DNA of 11,375 bases from an uncultured Lysobacter sp. GTDB taxonomy: Bacteria > Pseudomonadota > Gammaproteobacteria > Xanthomonadales > Xanthomonadaceae. The stretch covers positions 1 through 11,375 of the forward strand of contig CAMLHR010000018.1 in NCBI GenBank assembly GCA_946479915.1, written 5' to 3'. The position numbers were made by a program, and so were the translations under genes. Under the pieces are notes generated by a model. That model was given only the letters and a program-made list of their open reading frames with translations, ran no database searches and was not told the DNA's origin. Positions 1 through 6,912 of the stretch are shown piece after piece. Each line of letters opens with the position of its first letter. Position 1 is the first letter of the stretch.

Positions 1-8
1 TCGTCTGA
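1..8 (+). CDS. 3' end of upstream gene, probably kdsD (partial)
   Basis: Only the last codons fall in the window: a valine codon (GTC) followed by a TGA at 6-8 whose A is the first base of the kdsC start. This TGATG junction is the same kind seen between most genes downstream, so an upstream cotranscribed gene ends here. In gammaproteobacteria the gene before kdsC is commonly kdsD (arabinose-5-phosphate isomerase, a Kdo pathway enzyme), which often ends in Val-Val. That fits what is visible, but eight bases cannot prove identity. Confidence 0.3.
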
Positions 9-544
9 TGCGCGCCGACGACCTCCCCGCCGACATCCGCGCGCGCGCCGCGCGCATCCGCCTGGCGTGCTTCGACGTGGACGGCACGCTGACCGACGGG
101 CGCCTGTACTTCGACAGCAACGGCCTGGAGCTCAAGGCGTTCCACGTCCACGACGGCCAGGGCCTCGTGCTGCTGCGGAAGGCCAGCATCGCCGTCGCCC
201 TGGTCACCGCGCGCACGAGCCCGATCGCCGAGCAGCGCGCCGCCGAGCTGGGCATCGAGGCCTGGACCTGCGTGGCGGACAAGCTGGCCTGCGTGCGCGA
301 CATCGCGCAGCGGCACGGCATCGCCCTGGACCAGGTGGCGTTCATGGGCGACGACCTCCCGGACCTGCGCGTGCAGGCCGCGGTCGGCCTCGCCGTCGCG
401 CCCGCCGACGCCCACGGCTGGGTGCGCGAGCGCGTGCACTGGCGCACCGTCGCGCGCGGCGGGCACGGCGCGGCGCGCGAGCTGTGCGACCTGCTGCTCG
501 GCGTCCAGGGCCACGCCGCCGCCCTCCTCGAAGGCCTGCGCTGA
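8..544 (+). CDS. kdsC: 3-deoxy-D-manno-octulosonate 8-phosphate phosphatase KdsC
   Basis: Cytoplasmic HAD-superfamily phosphatase that hydrolyses Kdo-8-phosphate to Kdo, the sugar linking lipid A to the LPS core. The 178-residue length is normal for this small, cap-less C0 HAD family, which works as a tetramer. HAD motif I is DVDGTLTDG at residues 23-31 (nucleophile Asp23, acid/base Asp25). Motif II is the VTAR stretch at 66-69, motif III includes Lys92, and motif IV is GDDLPDL at 114-120 (metal-binding Asp115/Asp116). Motif II reads TAR where E. coli KdsC has TGR, a mild departure. The ATG at 8 overlaps the preceding stop by one base, and its own TGA shares one base with the lptC start, so translation is probably coupled. 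The neighbouring lptCAB genes confirm the LPS role. Confidence 0.95.
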   Translation: MRADDLPADIRARAARIRLACFDVDGTLTDGRLYFDSNGLELKAFHVHDGQGLVLLRKASIAVALVTARTSPIAEQRAAELGIEAWTCVADKLACVRDIAQRHGIALDQVAFMGDDLPDLRVQAAVGLAVAPADAHGWVRERVHWRTVARGGHGAARELCDLLLGVQGHAAALLEGLR

Positions 545-1119
545 TGTTCGGCTGGCGCGGCCTGTTGACGCTGGTGCTGCTGGCCGCGGCCGTCGTGTCC
601 GGCTGGTCGGTCCTGACCCATCGCGCACCTGAACCGGTGCGCGGGCCAGCCAGCGGGCGTTCGGACTACCTGCTCCATGATTTCGAGCTCGTGGTGCTCG
701 ACGAGCGCGGCACGGAAGCCTTCACCCTGCGCGCGCCACTGCTGGCGCGGCAGCCGGGCGACGAGTCGATGGACCTGGCGTCGCCGGTCTTCCTGTTCCC
801 CGTCGCGGACGGGGACGGTGCGACCGAACGCTGGGTGATGCGGTCCGACACGGCATGGGTGAGCCCGGCGGGCGACGAGGTCCGGCTGCGGGGCGACGTC
901 CGCGCCGACGGTCCCGGGACGGACGGGGGCGCGGCATCGATGCGCACCGAACGGCTCGACGTGTTCCCCCGGGAGGAGCGCGCCAGTTCGGACGGACGCG
1001 TCACGGTCCGGAACGGCGACTCTATAATCCACAGCGGCCGCGGGCTGCGATTGGACCTTGCAGACAAGCATTACCAGTTCCTCGCCGACGTGGAGTTCCG
1101 CTATGTCCCGAATCGCTGA
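544..1119 (+). CDS. lptC: LPS export periplasmic anchor protein LptC
   Basis: Bitopic inner-membrane protein of the LptB2FGC extractor, which passes LPS from LptF/G to the periplasmic bridge protein LptA. The 191-residue product has one membrane segment at about residues 5-24 (LLTLVLLAAAVVSGW core) and then a periplasmic beta-jellyroll domain. The conserved entry stretch is YLLHDFELVVLDERG at 42-56, followed by FTLRAPLL at 60-67. A late conserved glycine-containing stretch is SGRGLRLDL at 164-172, and the protein ends [13 protein letters not shown], a typical family C-terminus. Start ATG at 544 overlaps the kdsC stop by one base. The 3' end overlaps lptA by 17 bases, and the gene carries lptA's ribosome binding site and a promoter-like TATAAT. 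Sequence conservation in this family is low, so position between kdsC and lptA adds weight. Confidence 0.93.
   Translation: MFGWRGLLTLVLLAAAVVSGWSVLTHRAPEPVRGPASGRSDYLLHDFELVVLDERGTEAFTLRAPLLARQPGDESMDLASPVFLFPVADGDGATERWVMRSDTAWVSPAGDEVRLRGDVRADGPGTDGGAASMRTERLDVFPREERASSDGRVTVRNGDSIIHSGRGLRLDLADKHYQFLADVEFRYVPNR
1000..1028 (+). promoter_or_regulatory. Candidate internal promoter for lptA-lptB inside lptC
   Basis: A perfect sigma-70 -10 hexamer TATAAT lies at 1023-1028 in a region where A/T runs are very rare. Seventeen bases upstream, GTCACG at 1000-1005 matches TTGACA at three of six positions, so the -35 is weak. The hexamer falls on lptC codons 160-162 (TCT ATA ATC, Ser-Ile-Ile), which uses the AT-rich codons TCT and ATA. 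The lptA ATG lies 75 bases downstream. E. coli also has an extra lptA promoter within the upstream coding region (sigma-E type), so an internal promoter has precedent, although this site looks like sigma-70. Confidence 0.45.
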
Positions 1120-1672
1120 CCTGTCCACCGCCCTCGCGCTTGCGGTCGGGCTGGGCGTCGGCCTGTCGGCCGGCGTCGCCGATGCGCGTTCGTCCGACCG
1201 CAACCAGCCGATGGACCTGGCGTCCGATCGCAGCAACTGCGGCGTGGACGACACGGGCGCATGCGAGTTCACCGGCAACGTGCAGATCAGCCAGGGCACG
1301 CTGGAGATCAGCGCCGCGCAGGCAACGCTGCACCGGGTGGATGGCGACGTGTCCCGCGCGATGCTGACCGGTTCGCCGGTGATCCTGCGCCAGCAGATGG
1401 ACGACGGCACGCCGATGACGGCGCGCGCGGCCAACGTGGACTACAACCTGCGCACCGAAGTGGTCGTGTTCACCGGCGACGTCCGGATCGAGCAGCCACG
1501 CGGCACGCTCAGCGGCGAACGCGTCGTCTACAACCTGCAGACCGGCCGGGTCGAGGGCGGTGGCGAGGGCGCGGGGCGCGTGCGGATGCGCATCCTGCCG
1601 CGCGGCACGCAGGCCCCGGAGACCCCGGAGGCGCCGCCCGCCGGCGCCGCCGAACCGCAGGACAACGGCTGA
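1103..1672 (+). CDS. lptA: LPS export periplasmic bridge protein LptA
   Basis: Periplasmic beta-jellyroll protein that polymerises between LptC and LptD and carries LPS across the periplasm. The 189-residue product has a Sec signal peptide (residues 1-28; hydrophobic [15 protein letters not shown], probable cleavage after ADA-28). The OstA/LptA domain follows, with repeats [14 protein letters not shown] (57-70) and [23 protein letters not shown] (123-145), a pattern diagnostic of the family. It ends in a Pro/Ala/Glu-rich tail (about 168-189), probably disordered. Mature-region cysteines at 46 and 54 might form a disulfide; E. coli LptA has none that I recall. An in-frame ATG exists at 1058, but 1103 is preferred: TGGAG lies seven bases before it, and it places the signal peptide at the N-terminus. 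It overlaps lptC by 17 bases and lptB by one. Confidence 0.94.
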   Translation: MSRIADLSTALALAVGLGVGLSAGVADARSSDRNQPMDLASDRSNCGVDDTGACEFTGNVQISQGTLEISAAQATLHRVDGDVSRAMLTGSPVILRQQMDDGTPMTARAANVDYNLRTEVVVFTGDVRIEQPRGTLSGERVVYNLQTGRVEGGGEGAGRVRMRILPRGTQAPETPEAPPAGAAEPQDNG

Positions 1673-2391
1673 TGCTCGTCGCGCAGGGACTGCGCAAGCG
1701 CTACCGCGCGCGCGAGGTCGTCCGGGATTTCGGCCTCACCCTGGATGCCGGGGAAGTCGTCGGGCTGCTCGGCCCGAACGGCGCGGGCAAGACCACCTGC
1801 TTCTACATGATCGTCGGGCTGGTGCCGGCCGACGCCGGCTCGATCGTCCTCGACGGCCGCGACATCACGCACGAGCCGATGTACGTGCGTGCGCGGCTCG
1901 GCGTCGGCTACCTGCCGCAGGAGCCGTCGGTGTTCCGCAAGCTGTCCGTCGCCGACAACATCCGCCTGGTGCTCGAGCTGCGCAAGGACCTGGACCGCGC
2001 CGGGCGCGAACGCGAACTCGCCGACCTGATGGACGAACTGCAGGTCGGCCACGTCGCCGACCAGGACGGCGTCAGCCTGTCCGGCGGCGAGCGCCGCCGG
2101 GTCGAGATCGCCCGCGCGCTGGCGGCCCGCCCGCGCCTGATGCTGCTGGACGAGCCGTTCGCCGGCGTCGACCCGATTTCGGTCGGCGAGATCCAGCGCA
2201 TCGTCCGCCACCTCAAGAACCGCGGCATCGGCGTGCTGATCACCGACCACAACGTGCGCGAGACGCTCGGCATCTGCGACCGCGCCTACATCCTCAACGA
2301 GGGCGCCGTGCTGGCCCAGGGCGCGCCGGACAGCCTGCTGTCCGATCCCGACGTGCGTCGCGTGTACCTGGGCGAGGCGTTCCGCCTGTAG
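1672..2391 (+). CDS. lptB: LPS export ABC transporter ATP-binding protein LptB
   Basis: Cytoplasmic ATPase of the LptB2FGC complex, which powers LPS extraction from the inner membrane and its push along the LptA bridge. All ABC motifs are intact in the 239 residues: Walker A GPNGAGKT (34-41), Q-loop Gln83 in [14 protein letters not shown], signature LSGGERRR (136-143), Walker B LMLLDE (156-161), D-loop AGVD (164-167) and switch His193. [17 protein letters not shown] is characteristic of LptB within the ABC family. The reading frame is open further upstream to 1261, but ATG 1672 is the start: it overlaps the lptA stop by one base and gives the family length. The partner permease genes lptF/lptG are not in this window, as is usual for the separately encoded pair. 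Confidence 0.97.
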   Translation: MLVAQGLRKRYRAREVVRDFGLTLDAGEVVGLLGPNGAGKTTCFYMIVGLVPADAGSIVLDGRDITHEPMYVRARLGVGYLPQEPSVFRKLSVADNIRLVLELRKDLDRAGRERELADLMDELQVGHVADQDGVSLSGGERRRVEIARALAARPRLMLLDEPFAGVDPISVGEIQRIVRHLKNRGIGVLITDHNVRETLGICDRAYILNEGAVLAQGAPDSLLSDPDVRRVYLGEAFRL

Positions 2392-2412
2392 CGTACCGTT
2401 GGGGGCATGGCG

Positions 2413-3819
2413 ATGAAGCCCACCCTCCAGGTCGCGCTGGGCCAGCAGCTCCGGCTCACGCCGCAGCTGCGCCAGGCCATCCACCTGCTGCAGCTGTCGG
2501 GCGCCGAGCTCGAACAGGAAGTGGCCGCCGCGGTCGAATCCAACCCGCTGCTCGACTGGGACGAGGCCCCGCCGCCACCTGCGCCCGACCAGCCGCCTGG
2601 CGCCCCCGGCGAACCCGACGCCGCGTCGTTCGACGACCCGCCGCCCGACCGCGAGGCGACTGCCGACTGGGACGGGGCCCCCGCGCACTGGACCGGCGAG
2701 GGCGACGAGGCCGCGCGCGACGTGGCCGAGGCCGGCGAAACCCTGCACGACCACCTGCTGTGGCAGCTCCACCTGGGACCGATGTCCGCGCGCGACCGGG
2801 CCATCGGCGTGGCGCTGGTGGACGCGATCGACGACGACGGCTATTTGCGCGAATCCCTGGACGCGATCGCGGCGGCGTCGGCCCTGGCGCCGCGGCCGGA
2901 CCCGCCGGAAGTGCTCGCCGTCCTGCATCGCGTGCAGCACTTCGATCCCGTCGGCGTGGGCGCCCGCGACCTGGCCGAGTGCCTGCGCCTCCAGCTCGAG
3001 TCGCTGCCGGACGACATCCCCGGCCGCGCGCTCGCGCTGGACATCGCCGCCGACGCGCTCGCGCAGCTGCCGCGCGCGGGCGTCGACGGCCTGGCCCGTT
3101 CGCTCGGCCGGCCGCGCGAAGCCGTCGCAGCCGCCACCGAGCTCCTGCGCGGGCTGGATCCGCGCCCGGGTGCGCGGTTCGGCGCCCTGCCCGCCGGGAC
3201 CTATGTCGCCCCCGACCTGGTGGTCTGGCGGGACCGCGGCGCCTGGCAGGCCGCGCTGGCGCCGGGGGCGCAGCCTCGCGTCGCCCTGCATGCCGGCTAC
3301 GCCGCGATGGCCGGCAGCGCGACCGGCGCGGACGCCGGCTACCTCCGCGAGCGGCTGCAGGAGGCGCGCTGGCTGCTGAAGGGATTGCAGTCGCGCGGCG
3401 AGACGCTGCTCAAAGTCATGCGGTGCCTGCTGCGCGAGCAGGCGGGGTTCCTCGAGTTCGGCGAGCAGGCGTTGCGGCCGCTCACCCTGCGCGAGGTGGC
3501 CGCCGAGGTCGGGCTGCACGAATCCACCGTGTCGCGCGCCGTCGCGCGCAAGTACGCCCGCACCCCGCGCGGGACCCTGCCGCTGCGCGCGTTCTTCGCG
3601 TCCGCCATCGACACCGGCGACGGCGAGGCGTCCAGCACGGCGGTCCAGGCGCTGCTGCGACGCCTGGTCGAGGCCGAGGACCGGAGGCACCCGCTTTCCG
3701 ACGCGCGGCTGGCCGAGGCGCTGAAGGCCGCGGGCGTGCCCGTGGCCCGCCGAACCGTCGCCAAGTACCGGGAAATCCTGGGGATTCCGCCCTCGTCGGA
3801 GCGCGTCCGCATCGCCTGA
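2413..3819 (+). CDS. rpoN: RNA polymerase sigma-54 factor RpoN
   Basis: Alternative sigma factor for -24/-12 promoters, needing AAA+ activators to melt DNA. It classically serves nitrogen metabolism, flagella and pili. In the 468-residue product, region I is at about 6-45 (GQQLRLTPQLRQAIHLLQL and SNPLLDW). A proline- and acid-rich region II spans about 48-105. The core-binding domain includes FDPVGVGARDLAECL (from about 177) and DPRPGARF (249-256). A helix-turn-helix LREVAAEVGLHESTVSRAV spans 359-377, followed by YARTPRGTLPL. The RpoN box ARRTVAKYRE at 445-454 is perfect and recognises the -24 element. ATG 2413 is chosen over ATG 2407 because GGGGG at 2401-2405 is then seven bases away and the N-terminus begins MKPTLQ, like family members; 2407 would add two residues. 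It lies 21 bases after lptB. Confidence 0.97.
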   Translation: MKPTLQVALGQQLRLTPQLRQAIHLLQLSGAELEQEVAAAVESNPLLDWDEAPPPPAPDQPPGAPGEPDAASFDDPPPDREATADWDGAPAHWTGEGDEAARDVAEAGETLHDHLLWQLHLGPMSARDRAIGVALVDAIDDDGYLRESLDAIAAASALAPRPDPPEVLAVLHRVQHFDPVGVGARDLAECLRLQLESLPDDIPGRALALDIAADALAQLPRAGVDGLARSLGRPREAVAAATELLRGLDPRPGARFGALPAGTYVAPDLVVWRDRGAWQAALAPGAQPRVALHAGYAAMAGSATGADAGYLRERLQEARWLLKGLQSRGETLLKVMRCLLREQAGFLEFGEQALRPLTLREVAAEVGLHESTVSRAVARKYARTPRGTLPLRAFFASAIDTGDGEASSTAVQALLRRLVEAEDRRHPLSDARLAEALKAAGVPVARRTVAKYREILGIPPSSERVRIA

Positions 3820-3851
3820 ACGCTGCGCTATCCTGTCTCCCCGTCGTGACG

Positions 3852-3858
3852 AAGGAGG
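3852..3858 (+). promoter_or_regulatory. Strong Shine-Dalgarno of hpf
   Basis: AAGGAGG, ending four bases before the hpf ATG, is the best match to the anti-Shine-Dalgarno sequence in this window. Most other genes here have weak or no such element and appear to start by coupling to an overlapping stop. hpf is separated from rpoN by 43 bases, so a strong independent site suggests high-level translation of the hibernation factor. Confidence 0.75.
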
Positions 3859-3862
3859 CCAC

Positions 3863-4189
3863 ATGCGAATCGAGACCCACGGCCAGCAGCTCGAGGTGAC
3901 GCCTGCCCTGCGGGACTACGTCGAGGCCCGCCTCTCGCGCCTCGCCCGGCACTTCGACCATCCCTTCGACGTCCGCACCCAGCTGCGCCTGGACAAGCCC
4001 GAACACCGCGCCGAGGCCACCGTCAACCTTTCCGGGCGCACGCTGCACGCCGATGCCAACGCGATCGACATGTACGCGGCCATCGACCTGCTGGCCGACA
4101 AGCTCGACCGGCTGTTGCTCAAGCACAAGGAGAAGCTGGTCGACCACCACCGGGGCGAACACCCGGTGCGTGTCGGCGGCTTCGGCTGA
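3863..4189 (+). CDS. hpf: Ribosome hibernation promoting factor HPF (short form)
   Basis: Small cytoplasmic protein of the HPF/RaiA (sigma-54 modulation protein) family that binds the 30S decoding centre and, in its short form, helps form 100S ribosome dimers in stationary phase. The 108 residues hold a single S30AE-type beta-alpha-beta-beta-beta-alpha domain: MRIETHGQQLEVTPALRDYVEARL at the start, and the conserved second helix DANAIDMYAAIDLLADKLDRLLLKHKEK at about 64-91, with its basic end. There is no C-terminal dimerisation domain of the long HPF type. The terminal VRVGGFG tail is short. It follows rpoN by 43 bases and is separated from the ptsN start by one base, the usual rpoN-hpf-ptsN order. 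The old name as a sigma-54 modulator reflects only gene position. Confidence 0.95.
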   Translation: MRIETHGQQLEVTPALRDYVEARLSRLARHFDHPFDVRTQLRLDKPEHRAEATVNLSGRTLHADANAIDMYAAIDLLADKLDRLLLKHKEKLVDHHRGEHPVRVGGFG

Positions 4190-4190
4190 C

Positions 4191-4661
4191 TTGCCGATCC
4201 ACGACCTGCTCGCGCCAGACCGCATCGCCTTCCTGGTCGAGCCCGGCGACCGCGACGCGGTGCTCGCCACCGCCGCGCGCCTGCTCGCGGACGGCTCGGC
4301 GACGACGACCACCGCCATCGGCGACGCGTTGCGCGAGCGGGAAGCGCTGGGCAGCACCGGCATCGGGCACGGCATCGCGATCCCGCACGGCCGGACGCAC
4401 GCCTTCGAGCACGCGCGCGGCGCGTTCCTGCGCCTGGCCGAGCCGGTCGAGTTCGAGGCGTCCGACGGCCAGCCGGTGGACCTCGTGTTCGCGATGGCCG
4501 TGCCCCGCCACTTCACGCAGCAGCACCTGGCGGTGCTGTCCGACCTCGCGCTGCGCTTCTCGGACACGGCGTTCCGGGCGGCGTTGCGGGGCGCACCGGA
4601 CATCGACGCGCTACGCAGGCTGTTGCTGGCGCCCGCGCCGGCCGACGCGATGGTGGGCTGA
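4191..4661 (+). CDS. ptsN: Nitrogen-regulatory phosphotransferase protein EIIA-Ntr (PtsN)
   Basis: Single-domain fructose/mannitol-class EIIA that ends the nitrogen PTS relay. It acts by protein contacts (potassium transport and sensor kinases in E. coli) rather than by sugar transport. In the 156-residue product the phosphorylated histidine is His66 in [14 protein letters not shown] (55-68), equal to His73 of E. coli, with the supporting His112 in [13 protein letters not shown]. The stretch [12 protein letters not shown] (94-105) is also typical. The start is inferred: TTG at 4191 lies one base after the hpf stop and gives [12 protein letters not shown], aligning with family N-termini. In-frame GTG at 4170 would add seven residues and overlap hpf. 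There is no ATG option near the N-terminus and no clear Shine-Dalgarno, so translation is probably coupled to hpf. It overlaps hprK by one base. Confidence 0.93.
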   Translation: MPIHDLLAPDRIAFLVEPGDRDAVLATAARLLADGSATTTTAIGDALREREALGSTGIGHGIAIPHGRTHAFEHARGAFLRLAEPVEFEASDGQPVDLVFAMAVPRHFTQQHLAVLSDLALRFSDTAFRAALRGAPDIDALRRLLLAPAPADAMVG

Positions 4662-5611
4662 TGGACGAGCGGATCAGCGCGCGGGAACTGTTCGACCAGC
4701 TCGGCGAGCGCCTCGGCCTGCGCTGGCTCGCCGGGCGGCATGGCGAGCGCCGCATCCTCGAATCGGTGCACACCGTCGCCCGGCGGCCCTCGCTGGCGGG
4801 CTACCTCAACGCGATCTACCCCAACAAGGTGCAGATCCTGGGCACCGAGGAACTGGCCTGGCTCGACTCGCTCGAACCCCGCCAGCGCTGGGAGACGATC
4901 GAGAAGATCATGCAGTTCCACCCGCTGGCCCTGGTCATCAGCAAGGACCAGGCCAGCCCGGCGGACCTGATCGAGGCGGCCGACGAATCCGGCACGCCGC
5001 TGTGGACGTCGCCGCGCCGCGGGCACGAGCTGCTCAACCACCTGCAGTACCACCTCGCGCGCACGCTCGCGCCGCGCATCACACTGCACGGCGTCTTCAT
5101 GGAGATCTACTCGATCGGCGTGCTGATCACCGGCGAGTCCGGCGCGGGCAAGAGCGAGCTGGCGCTGGAACTGATCACGCGCGGCCACCGCCTGGTCGCC
5201 GACGATGCCCCGGAGTTCACGCAGATCGCACCTGACGTGCTGGACGGGACCTGCCCGGAGATGCTCCAGGACATGCTCGAGGTCCGCGGGCTGGGCGTGC
5301 TCAACATCCGGGAGATGTTCGGCGACACCGCGGTGAAGCGGAACAAGTACCTGCGCCTGGTGGTGCACCTCAACCAGCCGTCGGCCGGCAGCGAGTCCGG
5401 CGACGGCCTCGAGCGCCTCACCGGCGACCTCGGCGCGCGGCGCGTGCTCGACCTCGACGTGCCCACGGTGAACATCCCGGTCATGCCGGGCCGCAACCTG
5501 GCCGTGCTCACCGAGGCGGCGGCCCGCATGCACATCCTGCGCGCCAAGGGCGTGGACCCGGCCGCCGCCTTCATGGCGCGCCACAGCCACTTCCTGGAGA
5601 GCGCGTCGTGA
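4661..5611 (+). CDS. hprK: HPr kinase/phosphorylase HprK
   Basis: Bifunctional enzyme that phosphorylates Ser46 of HPr with ATP or pyrophosphate and can reverse this by phosphorolysis. In Gram-positives it drives catabolite repression; in proteobacteria it tunes a regulatory PTS. The 316 residues show an N-terminal HprK_N domain (about 5-135) and the C-terminal kinase domain. The latter has His143 in [18 protein letters not shown]-loop GESGAGKS (158-165), the LVADDAPEF stretch with Asp181/Asp182, and the HprK signature [15 protein letters not shown] (207-221). The length and motif set match full-length enzymes, not the truncated kinase-only form of alphaproteobacteria. It starts at an ATG sharing one base with the ptsN stop and overlaps rapZ by four. 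Its substrate HPr is encoded about 1.3 kb downstream and retains the target serine. Confidence 0.97.
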   Translation: MDERISARELFDQLGERLGLRWLAGRHGERRILESVHTVARRPSLAGYLNAIYPNKVQILGTEELAWLDSLEPRQRWETIEKIMQFHPLALVISKDQASPADLIEAADESGTPLWTSPRRGHELLNHLQYHLARTLAPRITLHGVFMEIYSIGVLITGESGAGKSELALELITRGHRLVADDAPEFTQIAPDVLDGTCPEMLQDMLEVRGLGVLNIREMFGDTAVKRNKYLRLVVHLNQPSAGSESGDGLERLTGDLGARRVLDLDVPTVNIPVMPGRNLAVLTEAAARMHILRAKGVDPAAAFMARHSHFLESAS

Positions 5612-6477
5612 CCGCCCATCCCACCCTCATCGTGGTCAGCGGCATGTCCGGCTCGGGCAAGTCGGTCGCGCTGGCGACGCTCGAGGACATGGACTTCTAC
5701 TGCGTGGACAACCTGCCGGCGGACCTGCTGCCGCAGTTCGTCAAGAGCGTCACGGGCGAGGGCGGCATGCGCGACCGGCTCGCCGTCGGCATCGACGTGC
5801 GCAACCGCCACAGCGACCTGGCGAACATCCCGGAATGGCTGTCGGCCGTCGGCGCGCTGGGCCTGGACCCACGCCTGGTCTTCTTCGACACCGTCGACCG
5901 CGTGCTGCTCAAGCGCTACGCCGACACGCGGCGACGCCACCCGCTCAGCCACCTCGGGCTGTCGCTCGCCGACGCGATCTCGCTCGAGCGCCAGGTGCTC
6001 AAGCCGCTGCGCCAGCTCGCCGACGTCGTCATCGACACCAGCGAGTTGAACGTCCACCAGCTGCGGCGGCAGGTGATCACCGATTTCGGCCTCGGGCACG
6101 CCTCGACGCTGTCGCTGCTGTTCGAGTCGTTCGCCTACCGGCGCGGCGTCCCGCCCGACGCGGACTTCGTGTTCGACGTGCGCCCGCTGCCCAACCCGCA
6201 CTGGGACGCCCGGTTGCGACCCCTGTCGGGGCGCGACGCCGACGTGCGCGCATACCTGGACGGCAACCCCGACGTCGAGCAGTACGCCACCCAGGTCGAG
6301 GAATTCCTGGCGACCTGGCTGCCCCGGCTGCGCTCGGAGACGCGCAGCTACGTCACGGTCGCGTTCGGCTGCACCGGCGGGCGGCACCGCTCGGTGTACC
6401 TGGCCGAGCGCCTGGCGGACTATTTCCGGGACGCGGGGTGGGACGAGGTCGCCACGCACCATCGCGAGCTGGATTGA
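5608..6477 (+). CDS. rapZ: RapZ family P-loop nucleotide-binding protein
   Basis: RapZ (formerly YvcJ/YhbJ) has an N-terminal P-loop NTPase-like domain and a C-terminal domain that binds glucosamine-6-phosphate. In enterics it also acts as an RNase adaptor that delivers the sRNA GlmZ to RNase E, thereby controlling GlmS. The 289 residues show Walker A GMSGSGKS at 12-19, YCVDNLP at 31-37, the FFDT stretch at 92-95, and the C-terminal signature GCTGGRHRS at 254-262. The basic tail that carries RNA binding in E. coli (Lys270 and Lys281-Arg282-Lys283) is missing: this protein ends [13 protein letters not shown], so sRNA binding of that kind is doubtful. The start is GTG at 5608, overlapping the hprK stop by four bases (GTGA), which suggests coupling. 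The position among PTS genes matches other gammaproteobacteria. Confidence 0.95.
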   Translation: MTAHPTLIVVSGMSGSGKSVALATLEDMDFYCVDNLPADLLPQFVKSVTGEGGMRDRLAVGIDVRNRHSDLANIPEWLSAVGALGLDPRLVFFDTVDRVLLKRYADTRRRHPLSHLGLSLADAISLERQVLKPLRQLADVVIDTSELNVHQLRRQVITDFGLGHASTLSLLFESFAYRRGVPPDADFVFDVRPLPNPHWDARLRPLSGRDADVRAYLDGNPDVEQYATQVEEFLATWLPRLRSETRSYVTVAFGCTGGRHRSVYLAERLADYFRDAGWDEVATHHRELD

Positions 6478-6483
6478 GTCTGA

Positions 6484-6489
6484 TAACTT
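6484..6489 (+). promoter_or_regulatory. Candidate -10 element for a leaderless EIIA transcript
   Basis: TAACTT fits the loose TAnnnT -10 pattern and lies so that transcription would begin at or next to the A of the EIIA ATG at 6496. That is the geometry of leaderless genes. The 18-base gap after rapZ is the most AT-rich spot nearby, and the EIIA start has no properly spaced Shine-Dalgarno (GGGG abuts the ATG). No convincing -35 is visible. It could equally be an untranscribed coincidence in a continuing operon. Confidence 0.27.
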
Positions 6490-6495
6490 TCGGGG

Positions 6496-6888
6496 ATGGC
6501 CGTCGGCGTCCTGCTCATCACCCACCCCGGCGTCGGCCCCTCCCTGCTGGAGGTGGCGGCCGCGCTGTTGCGACGGCTGCCGCTGCGCGCGGAGGCGTTC
6601 GAGGTGCCGTACGACGGTGACCCGGAGGCGCTCCTGCCGGGTGCCAGCGCGGCGCTGCGGCGGGTGGACGAGGGCGACGGCGTGCTGGTCCTGACGGACG
6701 TGTACGGCGCGACGCCGGTCAACCTCGCCGCGCGGGTGGCGCGGCTCGGGACGCCGGTGCGGCGGGTGTCCGCCCTCAGCCTGCCCATGCTGCTGCGGGT
6801 GATGAACTACGCAGAGCTGGGCCTGGACGAACTGCCCGCGGTGGCCGCCGCGGGCGCACGCAACGGAGTACTGCATGACGATGGCTGA
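6496..6888 (+). CDS. PTS EIIA component, mannose/fructose family, single domain
   Basis: A stand-alone EIIA(Man) domain that accepts phosphate from HPr. The 130 residues begin MAVGVLLITHPGVG, with the phosphorylated His10 at the end of the first strand. The active-site loop is TDVYGATPVNLAAR (67-80), the proteobacterial version of the E. coli ManX loop. In ManX the IIA domain is joined to IIB, but here the protein stops after IIA, and no IIB, IIC or IID gene is nearby. It therefore probably signals through protein contacts, as proposed for similar orphan EIIA proteins in beta- and alphaproteobacteria. The start is well fixed: in-frame TGA and TAA codons at 6481-6486 lie just upstream, and ATG 6496 is the first possible start. 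It sits 18 bases after rapZ and 24 before ptsH. Confidence 0.92.
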   Translation: MAVGVLLITHPGVGPSLLEVAAALLRRLPLRAEAFEVPYDGDPEALLPGASAALRRVDEGDGVLVLTDVYGATPVNLAARVARLGTPVRRVSALSLPMLLRVMNYAELGLDELPAVAAAGARNGVLHDDG

Positions 6889-6912
6889 CCACATTCCCCT
6901 CGAGGGCCCTGC

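Noticed and set aside
565..593. TTGACG at 565-570 as a -35 element in lptC
   Set aside because: The DNA at the matching -10 distance is entirely GC-rich, and the bases encode the LptC membrane helix.
767..1224. A 16-base sequence repeated in lptC and lptA, each encoding Met-Asp-Leu-Ala-Ser
   Set aside because: The two copies fall at non-equivalent places in the LptC and LptA folds and are flanked by unrelated sequence. This is most likely shared codon bias plus chance.
3806..3834. Promoter for hpf: TATCCT at 3829-3834 with TCCGCA 17 bases upstream
   Set aside because: The -10 matches at four of six and the -35 at three of six positions. This is too weak to list as a feature, although the 43-base gap and strong hpf ribosome site make it possible.
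1528..3864. Very long open frame on the minus strand (about 780 codons), opposite lptB and rpoN, and similar long minus-strand frames at 3482-5590, 5107-7401 and 8916-11303
   Set aside because: Stop codons are rare in GC-rich DNA, and these frames mirror the codon pattern of confident plus-strand genes. Their translations are low-complexity (Arg/Ala/Gly/Gln/His-rich), show no family motif and cross several real gene boundaries.
1560..3899. Long plus-strand frame (about 780 codons) overlapping lptA, lptB and rpoN
   Set aside because: It is an Arg/Pro/Ala-rich shifted reading of three well-recognised genes, with no motif of its own.
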